This document shows positions 1-9,417 of a stretch of 51,760 nucleotides of DNA, piece by piece. Every line of letters starts with the position of its first letter. Within the stretch, counting starts at the first letter, position 1. Under the pieces are notes generated by a model that worked only from the letters and a program-made list of their open reading frames with translations, did no database searches and was not told the DNA's origin. This stretch comes from Collimonas silvisoli (GTDB lineage Bacteria > Pseudomonadota > Gammaproteobacteria > Burkholderiales > Burkholderiaceae_D). The stretch is from the NCBI RefSeq assembly GCF_018305005.1, contig NZ_JAGQEG010000037.1, positions 1-51,760 on the forward strand, written 5' to 3'. The position numbers were made by a program, and so were the translations under genes.

Positions 1-1049
1 TTCCTGATGCGTTTGGCTTCGCCATACTGCAGCAAGTGCTCCGATTCTGCCGCAAAACCGACACAGTAAGGCGCTTTCGGCAATGCTGCAACTGTTGCCA
101 GAATATCCGGGTTTTGTTCGAACACTAATTCGGGCGCGCTGCCGTCGGCATTTTTTTTCAATTTCTGCGGGCTGGCGTTGGCTACGCGCCAGTCGGCCAC
201 TGCCGCCACGGCGACGAAGATATCGGTGCCAGCGCCGGCGCCATCGGCGGCCAGTTGCGCCATCACGATATCGTGCATTTGCTGCGCGGTCTGGACGCTG
301 ATGCGGCGCACGCCGTAGGGTGTAGTGAGGGCGGTCGGGCCTGACACCAGGGTGACTTCCGCCCCGGCTTCGTAGGCTGCGCGGGCTACGGCGTACCCCA
401 TTTTTCCGGACGAAAGATTGGTGATGCCGCGTACCGGATCTATCGGTTCGAAAGTAGGGCCGGCGGTCAGCAGCACGCGCTTACCCTTGAGCAGCTTGGG
501 TTGGAACGAAGCGATCACTTCGGCCAGCAACTGATCCGCTTCCAGCATGCGGCCCATGCCGATTTCGCCGCAAGCCTGTTCGCCGGCATCGGGGCCGAGC
601 AACTGAACGCCGTCCGCCAGCAATTGCGCCAGATTGCGTTGGGTTGCCGGGTTTTGCCACATCTCGACATTCATTGCCGGTGCGGCCAGCAAAGGCAATG
701 TGGCCGGGCGCGCTACGCACAGCGTCGACAATAAATCGTCGCAGGCGCCGTGCGCCAGCTTGAAGATGAAATCGGCGGAGCAGGGCGCGATGACGATGGC
801 GTCGGCGTCGCGCGTCAGATCGATGTGCGGCATGTTGTTGCCGATGCGCGCATCCCATTGATCGGTAAATACCGGCTTGCCGGACAAGCCTTGCATGGTG
901 ACCGGGGTAATGAATTGCATCGCCGCCGCAGTCATCACGACCTGCACCGAAGCGCCGGCCTTGATCAGTGCGCGCGTGAATTCCGCCGCCTTGTAGCAGG
1001 CGATGCCGCCGGTCAGTCCCAGCACGATTTTTTTACCAGCGAGATCCAT
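1..1049 (-). CDS. coaBC: Bifunctional phosphopantothenoylcysteine decarboxylase / phosphopantothenate-cysteine ligase (3' end outside window)
   Basis: Makes 4'-phosphopantetheine for coenzyme A in the cytoplasm: CoaB joins cysteine to phosphopantothenate with CTP, CoaC (an FMN enzyme) decarboxylates the product. The start ATG at 1049 gives MDLAGKKIVLGLTGGIA, the usual flavoprotein N-terminus, and is preceded by GGAG. The reading frame stays open to base 1, where the sequence VGFAAESEHLLQYGEAKR is the conserved CoaB C-terminal part. About 349 codons are present; the family has about 400, so some 50 residues lie beyond the window. It is the last visible gene of a ribF-ileS-lspA-coaBC row on the minus strand, an order common in Burkholderiales. 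Family assignment is secure; only the end is missing. Confidence 0.93.
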   Translation of the reverse strand, partial: MDLAGKKIVLGLTGGIACYKAAEFTRALIKAGASVQVVMTAAAMQFITPVTMQGLSGKPVFTDQWDARIGNNMPHIDLTRDADAIVIAPCSADFIFKLAHGACDDLLSTLCVARPATLPLLAAPAMNVEMWQNPATQRNLAQLLADGVQLLGPDAGEQACGEIGMGRMLEADQLLAEVIASFQPKLLKGKRVLLTAGPTFEPIDPVRGITNLSSGKMGYAVARAAYEAGAEVTLVSGPTALTTPYGVRRISVQTAQQMHDIVMAQLAADGAGAGTDIFVAVAAVADWRVANASPQKLKKNADGSAPELVFEQNPDILATVAALPKAPYCVGFAAESEHLLQYGEAKRIR

Positions 1050-1112
1050 GGTTACTCCTGGAAGGAAAGGGGGCGCTGTGTCGCTTATGTATTTCGCTTG
1101 TGTGTTTATCAA

Positions 1113-1631
1113 TTACTTATTCACGCGACGCAACTCGTCAATCACAAACAATACCGCACCGACGCAAATCGCGCTATCGGCGATATTGAAAGCAGGCCAG
1201 TGCCAGTTACGCACATAGAAGTCGAGAAAATCGATCACGTGGCCGTAGGCGATGCGGTCAACCACATTGCCGATGGCGCCGCCCAGTATCAACGCCAGCG
1301 CGGTGCAAAACATGCGTTGCCCGGCATGGCGTTTCAGCAGAAAAGTAATGAACAGCGCGGCAGCGATGCCGAGTCCGGTGAACAGATAACGCTGCCAGCC
1401 CGATTCGGTAGACAGAAAGCTGAACGCGGCGCCTTTGTTATATATCAGCACCAGATTGAAAAACGAGGTCACCGCTTGCGATTCGCCATAGCTGAACAGG
1501 CGCACGACGGTGATCTTGGTGAGCTGATCGATCAGCAGCACCAAGGCGGCGATGGCAAGCCATGGCGCCAGGCCGTATTTGGAGGAAGATGAAGAAAAAG
1601 ATGAGGATGCAGCGCGTTTTTTAGTGGCCAT
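1113..1631 (-). CDS. lspA: Lipoprotein signal peptidase (signal peptidase II)
   Basis: Inner-membrane aspartyl peptidase that cuts prolipoproteins just before the lipidated cysteine. The 172-residue protein has four predicted membrane segments (roughly 22-41, 81-99, 106-121, 152-167). The two catalytic aspartates are visible: D125 in GNVVDR and D152 in FNIADS; the family motif around [10 protein letters not shown] is also present. The N-terminus is about 20 residues longer than in E. coli and rich in serine ([11 protein letters not shown]), likely a cytoplasmic tail. It lies 63 bp upstream of coaBC and 116 bp downstream of ileS, consistent with one operon; lspA next to ileS is a very widespread pairing. 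Confidence 0.95.
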   Translation of the reverse strand: MATKKRAASSSFSSSSSKYGLAPWLAIAALVLLIDQLTKITVVRLFSYGESQAVTSFFNLVLIYNKGAAFSFLSTESGWQRYLFTGLGIAAALFITFLLKRHAGQRMFCTALALILGGAIGNVVDRIAYGHVIDFLDFYVRNWHWPAFNIADSAICVGAVLFVIDELRRVNK

Positions 1632-1747
1632 ATGGGTTTATCTGTTCTCGGCAGAGTGGCAAAAAAGTGCGCAGCTCGCGACATCGTGCCAGGACGAGTG
1701 CCAACTGCGCATGATCAACTTGCGTATGACTGATTTACTTCAGCGGC

Positions 1748-4633
1748 TCAGGCGAAATGCCGATCTTCTCCGTTGCCGAATAAATTGGCAACGCAGCGTC
1801 CGCACAAGCCCGGATGTTCCGGATGGCTGCCGACATCGGCCCGATAGTGCCAGCAGCGTTCGCATTTTTGCTGCGCCGACGGCGTCACCAGGATCGCTTC
1901 TTCCGCTTCTGTCGCTACTTCAGACACCGTTGCGCTGGAGGTGATCAAGACAAATTTCAGGTCGTCGCCCAGGCTGTTGAGCAATGCATATTTTTCGGGA
2001 CCAGCCTTGATCTCGACTTCTGCCTGCAGCGAAGAACCGATGCCGCCCGCCACCCGCACTTCTTCCAGTTGCTTGGTGACGTCGGCGCGCACGGCGCGCA
2101 CGGCGCTGAATTTTTCGATCAGGGCCGCGGCGCCGCTGATTTCCGGCAGCGTGTAATAGGTCTGGGTGAAAATGGTTTCGTCGCTGGCCGCAAAAGCTTC
2201 CGGGCTGGCGAAGAACGACCAGGCCTCTTCCGCCGTGAACGACAGCGTCGGCGCCATCACCCGCAACAGCGCCTGGGTGATGTGCCAGATCGCGGTTTGC
2301 GCTGAACGTCGCGCCGGCGAGTTGACGCCGCTGGTGTACAGACGATCTTTCAAGATGTCGAGATAGAAGCCGCCCAAGTCTTCCGAGCAGTACATCTGCA
2401 GTTTCGAGATCACCGGATGGAATTCGTAAGTCTCGTAATGCTGCAGGATGTCGGCTTGCAGCTGCGCCATGCTGGCGATCGCATAACGATCGATTTCCAG
2501 CAGATCGGCGATCGGCACCGCATCCTTCAAAGGATCGAAGTCGGAAGTATTCGCCAGCAGGAAGCGCAGGGTGTTGCGGATGCGGCGATACGATTCGGTG
2601 ACCCGTTTCAGGATCTCGTCGGAGATCGTGATCTCACCCGAATAATCGCTGGCCGCCACCCACAAGCGCAGGATTTCCGCGCCCAGCGAGTCCGCCACCT
2701 TTTGCGGTTCGACGCCGTTCTTCAGCGACTTCGACATCTTGCGGCCTTCGCCATCGACCACGAAACCATGTGTCAGCAGCGCGTTATACGGCGCTCGGCC
2801 ATTCAGCATGGCCGAGGTCAGCAAGGAAGAATGGAACCAGCCGCGATGCTGGTCCGAACCTTCCAGATACAGGTCGGCAGGGAATTGCGACTGGCTGGCG
2901 TGGGAGCCGCGCAATACCGTCTGATGGGTAGAGCCGGAATCGAACCAGACATCCAGCGTGTCTTTGTTCTTGATGTAATTGACGGTGTCGTCGCCCAGCA
3001 ATTCTTTCGGATCCAGCGCCTGCCAGGCTTCGATCCCGCTTTGCTCGACGCGCTGGGCGATTTGCTCCAGCAATTCCGGCGTGCGCGGATGCAGCTGGCC
3101 GGTTTCCTTGTGCACGAAGAACGCCATCGGCACACCCCATTGGCGTTGCCGCGACAAAGTCCAGTCAGGACGGTTGGCGATCATGCCATGCAGGCGCGCC
3201 TTGCCCCAGCTAGGGAAGAACGCGGTATCTTCAATCGCTTGCAGCGCAGTGCTGCGCAGGCTCGGGTGGCCATCCTTAGGCAGCTTGTCCATGCTGGCGA
3301 ACCACTGCGAAGTGGCGCGATAGACGATCGGTGTCTTATGCCGCCAGCAATGCATATAGCTGTGATCGAACATGACCAGCTTGAACAGCGCGCCGGCTTC
3401 TTCCAGCTTGCCGCAGATCGGCTTGGAAGCTTCCCAGATGGTCATGCCGGCAAAGAACGGCAGCCAGGAGGCGAACTTGCCATCGCCCATGACTGGACTG
3501 ATGATGTCGTCGTCCTTCATGCCATGCGCTTTGCAAGAGATAAAGTCTTCGATACCGTAGGCTGGCGCCGAGTGGACGATGCCGGTGCCGCTGTCGGTGG
3601 TGACGTAATCGCCCAGATAGACCGGCGACAGGCGGTCGTAACCCGCATCGGCGGCGGCCAGCGGATGTTTGAAATTGATCAGCGACAGCGCTTCGCCTTT
3701 GCAGCTGGCGATGATCTTGCCTTCCAGGCCGAAACGTCGCAGGCAGTCCTCGGCCAGGTCTTGCGCCAGGATCAGCAGCAAGGGCGCGCCGTTGCGCGCG
3801 GTCTGCACCAGCGCGTAGTCGATTTCAGGATGGACGTTGAGGGCCTGGTTGGATGGGATGGTCCACGGCGTGGTGGTCCAGATCACCACGTAGCCTTGCG
3901 TAGTCGGCAGCGCCGGCAGGCCGAATGCGGCAGCGATCTTTTCCGGTTCGGCAAACGGGAAACCGACGTCGATAGACGGATCGCGCTTGTCCTGGTATTC
4001 GACTTCAGCTTCAGCCAGAGCGGAACCGCAATCGAAGCACCAATTGACCGGCTTCAAGCCGCGATAAACATAACCCTTTTCCAGGATAGTGCCGAGCGCG
4101 CGCAGCTCGTCGGCCTCATTGCCGAAGGCCATGGTCTTGTATGGATTGTCCCATTCGCCCAGCACACCGAGGCGGATAAAGTCTTTCCGTTGCAGATCGA
4201 TCTGTTCGTTCGCGTAAGCACGCGCCTTGGCTTGCACTTCCGCCACCGGCAGGTTCTTGCCATATTTTTTTTCGATCTGGATTTCGATCGGCATGCCGTG
4301 GCAATCCCAGCCTGGCACGTAAGGCGCATCGAAGCCGGCCATGTTGCGGGCCTTGACGATCATGTCCTTGAGGATCTTGTTGACGGCGTGGCCCAGATGG
4401 ATTTCGCCGTTGGCATACGGCGGGCCGTCATGCAGGATGAATTTCGGGCGGCCCTTGGAGGCTTTGCGAATCCGTTCGTAGACTTTCTTTTCCTGCCACT
4501 GCTTGACCCATTGCGGCTCGCGCTTGGCCAGATCGCCGCGCATCGGGAACGGCGTTTCGGTCATGTTGACCGGATACTTGCTTTGCGGCTTTGCGGCCTT
4601 GTTGTTTTCTGGTTTGCTGGTCTGATCGGACAT
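1748..4633 (-). CDS. ileS: Isoleucyl-tRNA synthetase
   Basis: Charges tRNA-Ile in the cytoplasm and edits misactivated valine. Class I signatures are clear: HLGH (about residues 79-82, in [13 protein letters not shown]) and KMSKS in the C-terminal half of the catalytic core, followed by the anticodon-binding domain and a C-terminal zinc finger with CERCW and CGRC. I chose the ATG at 4633 ([10 protein letters not shown], 961 aa) because GAAGAAAA lies just upstream; a TTG four codons earlier is possible but would use that same element as coding sequence. Length matches the family (about 940 aa). Located between ribF and lspA on the same strand. Confidence 0.97.
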   Translation of the reverse strand: MSDQTSKPENNKAAKPQSKYPVNMTETPFPMRGDLAKREPQWVKQWQEKKVYERIRKASKGRPKFILHDGPPYANGEIHLGHAVNKILKDMIVKARNMAGFDAPYVPGWDCHGMPIEIQIEKKYGKNLPVAEVQAKARAYANEQIDLQRKDFIRLGVLGEWDNPYKTMAFGNEADELRALGTILEKGYVYRGLKPVNWCFDCGSALAEAEVEYQDKRDPSIDVGFPFAEPEKIAAAFGLPALPTTQGYVVIWTTTPWTIPSNQALNVHPEIDYALVQTARNGAPLLLILAQDLAEDCLRRFGLEGKIIASCKGEALSLINFKHPLAAADAGYDRLSPVYLGDYVTTDSGTGIVHSAPAYGIEDFISCKAHGMKDDDIISPVMGDGKFASWLPFFAGMTIWEASKPICGKLEEAGALFKLVMFDHSYMHCWRHKTPIVYRATSQWFASMDKLPKDGHPSLRSTALQAIEDTAFFPSWGKARLHGMIANRPDWTLSRQRQWGVPMAFFVHKETGQLHPRTPELLEQIAQRVEQSGIEAWQALDPKELLGDDTVNYIKNKDTLDVWFDSGSTHQTVLRGSHASQSQFPADLYLEGSDQHRGWFHSSLLTSAMLNGRAPYNALLTHGFVVDGEGRKMSKSLKNGVEPQKVADSLGAEILRLWVAASDYSGEITISDEILKRVTESYRRIRNTLRFLLANTSDFDPLKDAVPIADLLEIDRYAIASMAQLQADILQHYETYEFHPVISKLQMYCSEDLGGFYLDILKDRLYTSGVNSPARRSAQTAIWHITQALLRVMAPTLSFTAEEAWSFFASPEAFAASDETIFTQTYYTLPEISGAAALIEKFSAVRAVRADVTKQLEEVRVAGGIGSSLQAEVEIKAGPEKYALLNSLGDDLKFVLITSSATVSEVATEAEEAILVTPSAQQKCERCWHYRADVGSHPEHPGLCGRCVANLFGNGEDRHFA

Positions 4634-4719
4634 AGTTTTCTTCAATGGAATTCAGTGGAGCCAGGCGCCGGCAGAGCGCGTTGGGCTGGCGTTGTTAAGG
4701 TAACAGCGAGGGCGCAGCG

Positions 4720-5709
4720 TCAAATTCGGTCTGTAGCAGAAGTTGGCACATGAGCCGCTGCAGCAGCTTGCTGGCGGAAATATTCACGTGCATTGCTGAC
4801 ATCACGCGCAATCGCGGCAGTCAAGGTCGGCAAATCGACATATTTCTCTTCGTCGCGCAGCTTTTGCAAAAACTCAACCCTTATCAGTTTGCCGTAGCAA
4901 TCGCCGGCAAAGTCGAGAATATAACTTTCCAGCAGCACCCGGCCGCTGTCGTCCACTGTAGGGCGGATACCGATGCTGGCCACCGCCGGCAAAGGCTGTT
5001 CGGCCAAGCCATGTACTTTAACGGTGAAAATGCCGGACAAGGCCGGTAGCTTATGGCTGACGCGCAGATTCAAGGTTGGGAAACCGATGGTGCGGCCGAG
5101 TTTCTTGCCATGCACCACATGTCCCGAGATGGCATACGGATGGCCCAGCAATGCCCTTGCATGGCTGAAATCGCCGGCCGCCAGCGCAGCACGCACAGCC
5201 GACGACGATACCCGCGCGCCGTCATTCATGACGGTCGGCAGGGTCTCGACATGGAAGCCGTACTTTTTGCCCGCCTCGATCAGGGTGGCGATATTGCCGG
5301 CGCGGCGGGCGCCAAAGCAAAAATCTTCGCCCACCATCAGCCATTTCACGTGCAAGCCTTCAACCAGTACTTTCTCAATGAAATCCTGGGGCGACATGGC
5401 GGCAAAACTAGCGTTGAAATGTTCGACGATCACGCGATCGATGCCGGTCTGCGACAGCGACTGCAGCTTGTCGCGCAGGTTGGCGACGCGGGTCGGCATA
5501 TTGCCTGGTTGTCCGGCGCGTTGCGCAAAAAATTCGCGCGGGTGCGGCTCGAACGTCATCACCGCCGCATCCAGCCCCAGTTCCGTGGCGGCCTTGCGGA
5601 CGTGCGCGAGCAGCACCTGGTGGCCGCGATGCACGCCATCGAAGTTGCCGATAGTAAGCGCGCAAGGGGCGCGCGATTCGGCGTTGGGAAGTCCGCGAAA
5701 TACCTTCAT
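4720..5709 (-). CDS. ribF: Bifunctional riboflavin kinase / FAD synthetase
   Basis: Converts riboflavin to FMN and FMN to FAD. The 329-residue protein has the N-terminal adenylyltransferase domain with TIGNFDGVHRGH (HRGH at 27-30, the nucleotidyl-transferase HxGH) and the C-terminal riboflavin kinase domain (about 185-310; GRTIGFPTLNL and RPTVD are seen). It heads the row ribF-ileS-lspA-coaBC. The ATG at 5709 is the only start that keeps the conserved N-terminus. No FMN riboswitch is seen upstream. Confidence 0.95.
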   Translation of the reverse strand: MKVFRGLPNAESRAPCALTIGNFDGVHRGHQVLLAHVRKAATELGLDAAVMTFEPHPREFFAQRAGQPGNMPTRVANLRDKLQSLSQTGIDRVIVEHFNASFAAMSPQDFIEKVLVEGLHVKWLMVGEDFCFGARRAGNIATLIEAGKKYGFHVETLPTVMNDGARVSSSAVRAALAAGDFSHARALLGHPYAISGHVVHGKKLGRTIGFPTLNLRVSHKLPALSGIFTVKVHGLAEQPLPAVASIGIRPTVDDSGRVLLESYILDFAGDCYGKLIRVEFLQKLRDEEKYVDLPTLTAAIARDVSNAREYFRQQAAAAAHVPTSATDRI

Positions 5710-5744
5710 TGAAGTGACCGGAATATTTATTGCAAAAACCTTGG

Positions 5745-5750
5745 ATTATA
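5745..5750 (-). promoter_or_regulatory. Candidate -10 element for ribF
   Basis: On the minus strand this reads TATAAT, a full match to the sigma-70 -10 consensus, 35 bp upstream of the ribF start codon. No good -35 hexamer is visible at 16-18 bp, so the assignment is tentative. Confidence 0.4.
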
Positions 5751-5878
5751 AATGCTTTCGGCGTTTTCCCCCTGCCCAGAACTCGAACTGCAGCGGATTG
5801 CACGGCTTTAAATTGATAAAACAGCTATTTTTGATTGAAATTTGGATAATGATTCACGCATTGATGAATGATAACGCC

Positions 5879-5905
5879 AAAAAAAATCGCCCTTGAGGGC
5901 GATTT
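5879..5905 (-). terminator. Rho-independent terminator of the yidB-like gene
   Basis: On the minus strand: a perfect 9-bp stem (AAATCGCCC / GGGCGATTT at 5884-5892 and 5897-5905, loop 5893-5896) runs into eight T residues. It begins 27 bp after the end of the yidB-like gene, which reads towards it. Confidence 0.85.
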
Positions 5906-5932
5906 CCTTTAAACAGTTAAACCTCAGCTAAT

Positions 5933-6370
5933 TTAAACCTGCTTGTTGCCGCCCAGCAGACCACCCAGCAAGCCGCCCAGATCCAGGCCGCCGGCAGGCG
6001 CAGTGGCGTTGCCTTGTGGTGTCAGTTTGTCGACCAAGCCAGGCAGGATCTCCGACAGGTGGCCGGCTGCTTCGCTCGGCGAAATGCCGGCCGCTTGCGC
6101 CAGTTCCTCCAGATGGCCGCCGCCCAGTGCTTGTTGCACCTGATCCGGCGTGATCGCCTGATTCTGTCCATTGTTCACCCATGACTGGGCAATCTGGCCA
6201 AGGCCAGCGCCTTCAAACGCGCTGAGCAAACCGCCCAGGCCGCCGGCAGCGCCGCCCGCGCCTTGTTTGGTCAGCAAGCCGATTGCAGCCTGGATCAACA
6301 GGGCTTTCGGATCGTTCGCTTGCTGTTGGCCGCCGCCGATTGCGCCAAGTACCGAATCCAGCAATCCCAT
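5933..6370 (-). CDS. YidB-like DUF937 family protein
   Basis: A 145-residue protein starting MGLLDSVLGAIGG, as in the E. coli YidB family. It is rich in Gly, Ala, Gln and Leu, with a central helical part (ITPDQVQQALGG, LEELAQAAGISPSEAAGHLSEILPG) and a low-complexity Gly/Leu tail ending GGLLGGNKQV. No signal peptide or membrane segment is evident. The function of the family is unknown to me. AGGAG lies 6 bp before the ATG. The gene stands alone between ribF and rsmE and has its own terminator. Confidence 0.8.
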   Translation of the reverse strand: MGLLDSVLGAIGGGQQQANDPKALLIQAAIGLLTKQGAGGAAGGLGGLLSAFEGAGLGQIAQSWVNNGQNQAITPDQVQQALGGGHLEELAQAAGISPSEAAGHLSEILPGLVDKLTPQGNATAPAGGLDLGGLLGGLLGGNKQV

Positions 6371-6602
6371 AATATTCTCCTGAGTAAATAATGCGTAATA
6401 AAACGTCAGCCATCAAGGCAAGTTGTTACTTCGTAGGCGAAGCAGTTGAAAGGATTAATCTTACAACGCGGCAAGAGCTTTGAGTAGTTGTGCAACTGAA
6501 AACGATTGTGTCTTGAGAGCGCTTACCATTCTAGCCAGGGGTTTTTAATTTTGCTTAGAACAAATTGTAGGATCGATAGAGGCAAAGCCGGGCCTGCCGA
6601 GT

Positions 6603-7328
6603 CTACATTTCGCCCCAGACAGCATTGATCGCCGCCAGCGCCGCCAGGCCGGCGGTTTCGGTGCGCAGAATCCGTGGCCCCATCGATAACATCAGCGCGC
6701 CCTGGCTACAGGCCAGATTCTCTTCCGCCTCTGTGAATCCGCCTTCCGGGCCGATCAGCAGCGCCAATGCTTGCGGCGGATGATGGCGCGCCCAGTCCGA
6801 CAGCGATTGCTCGCCGCGTGGCGACAGCAGAATGCGTTTATGCAAATCCTGTTGCTGGGTCCAATCGTTGAAAGGGCTGAGAATGGAGAGGGTGGGCAGG
6901 CGATTGCGCCCGCTTTGTTCGGCAGCGGCGATGATTACCGCTTGCCAGTGGTTTTGCTTTTTCTCGGCGCGTTCGCTGTTGAGGCGGACCACACAGCGCT
7001 GTGCCGCTAACGGTTGAATCGCAGCGACACCGAGTTCGACAGCTTTTTCGATGATCCAATCCAGTTTCGATGATTCCGGCAAAGCCTGGGCCAGCGTGAT
7101 CGCATACGGCAGCTCAGCCTCGCGCGGCGAAAAGGTCTTGATCTCGACGCTGACGCGCTTTTTTTCGATGCTGCTGATGGTCGCGGTGTATTCGCCGCCT
7201 TCGCCGTTGAACAAGGTAATCGGCGCGGCCGGCCCTAGCCGCAGTACCAGCAGGTGATGGGCGACTGCTTCCGGTAAAACCAGTAGCTGGCCGATTTCGA
7301 GCGGGGTGGAAACGTAAAAACGAGGCAT
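6603..7328 (-). CDS. rsmE: 16S rRNA (uracil(1498)-N(3))-methyltransferase
   Basis: SPOUT-type methyltransferase that methylates U1498 of 16S rRNA with S-adenosylmethionine. The 241-residue length matches the family, and the SAM-binding knot motif LLIGPEGGFTEAEE is present near the C-terminus, followed by LGPRILRTETAGLAAL, the second hallmark. The N-terminal PUA-like part starts MPRFYV. It is 19 bp downstream of the DUF350 gene and may be cotranscribed with it. Assignment is confident. Confidence 0.94.
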   Translation of the reverse strand: MPRFYVSTPLEIGQLLVLPEAVAHHLLVLRLGPAAPITLFNGEGGEYTATISSIEKKRVSVEIKTFSPREAELPYAITLAQALPESSKLDWIIEKAVELGVAAIQPLAAQRCVVRLNSERAEKKQNHWQAVIIAAAEQSGRNRLPTLSILSPFNDWTQQQDLHKRILLSPRGEQSLSDWARHHPPQALALLIGPEGGFTEAEENLACSQGALMLSMGPRILRTETAGLAALAAINAVWGEM

Positions 7329-7347
7329 GGAATGAAAAAATCCTTAA

Positions 7348-7749
7348 TCAGTAAGTCATGCAGGCAGCATTCAGCAAGCCCAGGCCAAGACTGACTGTAC
7401 CAAGAAAGATGCCGGATGCGATTTTGTTTTCAGGAATATCTTCCAACAGCGTAGGTAACAATAGCTTGACGATCAAGAAGGCCAGCAACTGCACTACGAG
7501 CGCCACCATTCCCCACACCAGCATATCCAACAGGCTGACGCTATTTGAAATGGCGGAAGCCAGGGCCACGATATAACCCAGCAGAGCACCGGCCAGGCTG
7601 GCAGCAGCAGTGTGATTGCCTGCACGGATCAAGCGTAGCTCGTGGTAGGGCGTGATAAAAATGTAGACCACAAAAAATACCGCCACCAACAGTAGCGCTA
7701 AGCCGAAGTGGGATAAGAAGGCTGGCAGGCCGATGGGTAAAAAGCTCAT
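7348..7749 (-). CDS. DUF350 family inner-membrane protein (YjfL-like)
   Basis: A 133-residue protein with four hydrophobic segments (about 14-33, 49-70, 74-95, 111-131) and no catalytic motif I can name. It resembles the E. coli YjfL family. The family often sits beside a glutathionylspermidine-synthase-like ATP-grasp protein and a DUF1190 lipoprotein (yjfL-yjfM-yjfC in E. coli), and both are found here directly upstream on the same strand (7809-9321). It probably acts with them in the membrane; what it does is unknown. Confidence 0.75.
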   Translation of the reverse strand: MSFLPIGLPAFLSHFGLALLLVAVFFVVYIFITPYHELRLIRAGNHTAAASLAGALLGYIVALASAISNSVSLLDMLVWGMVALVVQLLAFLIVKLLLPTLLEDIPENKIASGIFLGTVSLGLGLLNAACMTY

Positions 7750-7808
7750 AGGGTCAGTGCTCCTGATAACTGGGGTAACTTGCGTCGTTCAAGTTTGCGG
7801 ATCGATCG

Positions 7809-8954
7809 TCAGTCGACAAAATAATGCGGTACAAAGCGGCTGGTATCTTTGGTAATCAGCGATACGTCTTCGCGGATGCCGATGCCGGCCGGAGCATCGC
7901 CTACCACCCACGAGCCGATTGAAGTGTAGGCCGGCGTAATGCCATCGTCGAATTTCGGCTGCGGCGCGAAAGCCTGATAGATATAACCCTCGGCGCCGTA
8001 TTGCCCTGGCTGATGGTGGACTTCGCCGCCGGCATAGATCGTGATGTTTTCACCTTCGCGCGAGTACAACGGCTTTTTGACGAAGTCGCCGCTGATACGC
8101 CAGGCGTCGAAGAAAGCCGGCAGCAGGTTAGGATGGCCGGGAAATAATTCCCACAGCACGGGCAGGATGGCCTTGTTGGACAACACCATCTTCCAGGCCG
8201 GTTCGATCAGGCGCAGCGGGCGCGCCAGCAGGTGTTCGGCAAATGCCTCGCGGCACAGCCATTCCCACGGATAGAGCTTGAACAGATTGGCTATCTTCAG
8301 ATCGAAATCGTCGACAAACTCGGCATGCTGCTCGTCCCAGCCGATATTTTCTATCGCCAGCTGTTTGGTGGCGAAGCCGGCCTGGATCGCGGTATCGCGC
8401 AGATAGGCCAGGTTGCCTTCATCTTCTTCATGGCCGCCGATGCAGGCAAAGTGCAGCAAGCCCTTGCAGCGATGGTCGCTGGCCAGAGTCTGCCACCGGG
8501 CGATCAATTTTTCGTGGATCGAGTTGAATTGATCGGCTTGCGGGAATACGTCTTGCAGCCAATACCATTGCGCTACGCTGGATTCGACCAGGCCGGTCGG
8601 CGTATCTGCGTTGTACTCCAGCATTTTGGGCGGATTGTGCCCGTCCCACGACAGGTCGAAGCGTCCGTACAGGGAAAATTCTTTTTCGCGCCAGCTTTCT
8701 TCAACCAGCGCCCAGAACGGCTGCGGAATGGCGAACTGTTCCAGCCGCTCGTGCGCGATCACATGTTCGACCGCTTGCAAAGCCATCTGATGCAATTCGC
8801 TGGTGGCGTCTTCGACCGCATCGATTTGCGCCGCAGTGAAGCGATAGGCATAGCGCTCATCCCAATACAAATCGTCAATCGAGTGATAGCTGAAGCCAAG
8901 CGATTCGAATTGCGCCTGCCAGTTGGCGCGTGGAGTCAGGTTTTCGCGGATCAT
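7809..8954 (-). CDS. Glutathionylspermidine synthase-like ATP-grasp ligase (YgiC/YjfC type)
   Basis: A 381-residue protein related to the C-terminal synthetase domain of E. coli glutathionylspermidine synthetase: FDLSWDG, KMLEYNADTPTGLVE and KPLYSREGENI are recognisable ATP-grasp elements. Like YgiC and YjfC it lacks the N-terminal amidase domain. Family members are expected to form a C-N bond with ATP; the true substrates are not known. I start it at ATG 8954 (MIRENLTPRANWQ) because the frame upstream overlaps the DUF1190 gene and is compositionally odd. It follows that gene by 7 bp, and the spermidine-making fusion enzyme is encoded immediately upstream, so a polyamine substrate is plausible but not shown. 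Confidence 0.85.
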   Translation of the reverse strand: MIRENLTPRANWQAQFESLGFSYHSIDDLYWDERYAYRFTAAQIDAVEDATSELHQMALQAVEHVIAHERLEQFAIPQPFWALVEESWREKEFSLYGRFDLSWDGHNPPKMLEYNADTPTGLVESSVAQWYWLQDVFPQADQFNSIHEKLIARWQTLASDHRCKGLLHFACIGGHEEDEGNLAYLRDTAIQAGFATKQLAIENIGWDEQHAEFVDDFDLKIANLFKLYPWEWLCREAFAEHLLARPLRLIEPAWKMVLSNKAILPVLWELFPGHPNLLPAFFDAWRISGDFVKKPLYSREGENITIYAGGEVHHQPGQYGAEGYIYQAFAPQPKFDDGITPAYTSIGSWVVGDAPAGIGIREDVSLITKDTSRFVPHYFVD

Positions 8955-8961
8955 ATGAACC

Positions 8962-9321
8962 CTAACCGCCGGCGGAAGAAATGTGCGCGCCGCCGAAACC
9001 GCCGCGCGACACGCTGCGGCCGACCGAGTGATTGCTGCTTTCGCCGCCCGCCAGGCCAAAGCTGTTGCCGCCGCTGCGTGCACTGCGCTGGGCGCTTTCG
9101 CGGGCACCCTCGTCGTAGCTAGGACCGTAGTAGCGGCCATAGTAGCCGCTGTGACCGCCGCTGGAACCGGCGCCCGACGCAGGTTGGCAAAGCTCAGGAC
9201 GCGCCCAGTCTTTCTTGCAATCTTCCTGGCTGGCGTATTCGTCGCGCGCTTGCCTGGGGCCGCAGCCTGCCAGTAGCGCCGATGCCGCCAGCACCAGTGG
9301 CACAGCGCGGCTCTTTCTCAT
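8962..9321 (-). CDS. DUF1190 family lipoprotein (YgiB/YjfM-like)
   Basis: A 119-residue secreted lipoprotein: from ATG 9321 it starts MRKSRAVPLVLAASALLAGC, a textbook lipobox (LLAGC). After the lipidated Cys come two more cysteines (QEDCKKDW, PELCQP), a Gly/Ser/Tyr-rich stretch and the family C-terminal motif SRGGFG. An in-frame TTG 24 codons upstream (9393) has GGAG before it but would bury the signal peptide, so I reject it. Gene order DUF1190 then ATP-grasp ligase then DUF350 repeats that of the E. coli ygiBC and yjfLMC clusters. Likely anchored in the outer or inner membrane facing the periplasm; function unknown. Confidence 0.8.
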   Translation of the reverse strand: MRKSRAVPLVLAASALLAGCGPRQARDEYASQEDCKKDWARPELCQPASGAGSSGGHSGYYGRYYGPSYDEGARESAQRSARSGGNSFGLAGGESSNHSVGRSVSRGGFGGAHISSAGG

Positions 9322-9417
9322 TGGCGGAACGGCAGATTCCGTGGTTTGCTTCAAAAGACCGGTGGTTGGCAAGACGTTCTCCAAATCAGGCAACGATGAA
9401 TTATTTGCAACAACAAA

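Noticed and set aside
2417-4753. Long (778-codon) open frame antisense to ileS
   Set aside because: It mirrors the third-position GC bias of ileS, has no recognisable domain, and ileS is certain on the other strand. Other long antisense frames (for example in tkt, yhdP, argF, argG and murB) were rejected for the same reason.
4720-5932. FMN riboswitch upstream of ribF
   Set aside because: I looked for the conserved RFN-element blocks and saw none; the only structure in the gap is the terminator of the yidB-like gene.
8955-9140. 62-residue N-terminal extension of the ATP-grasp ligase
   Set aside because: It overlaps the DUF1190 lipoprotein gene on the same strand and is Ala-rich low-complexity sequence; the family begins at the MIRENL start.
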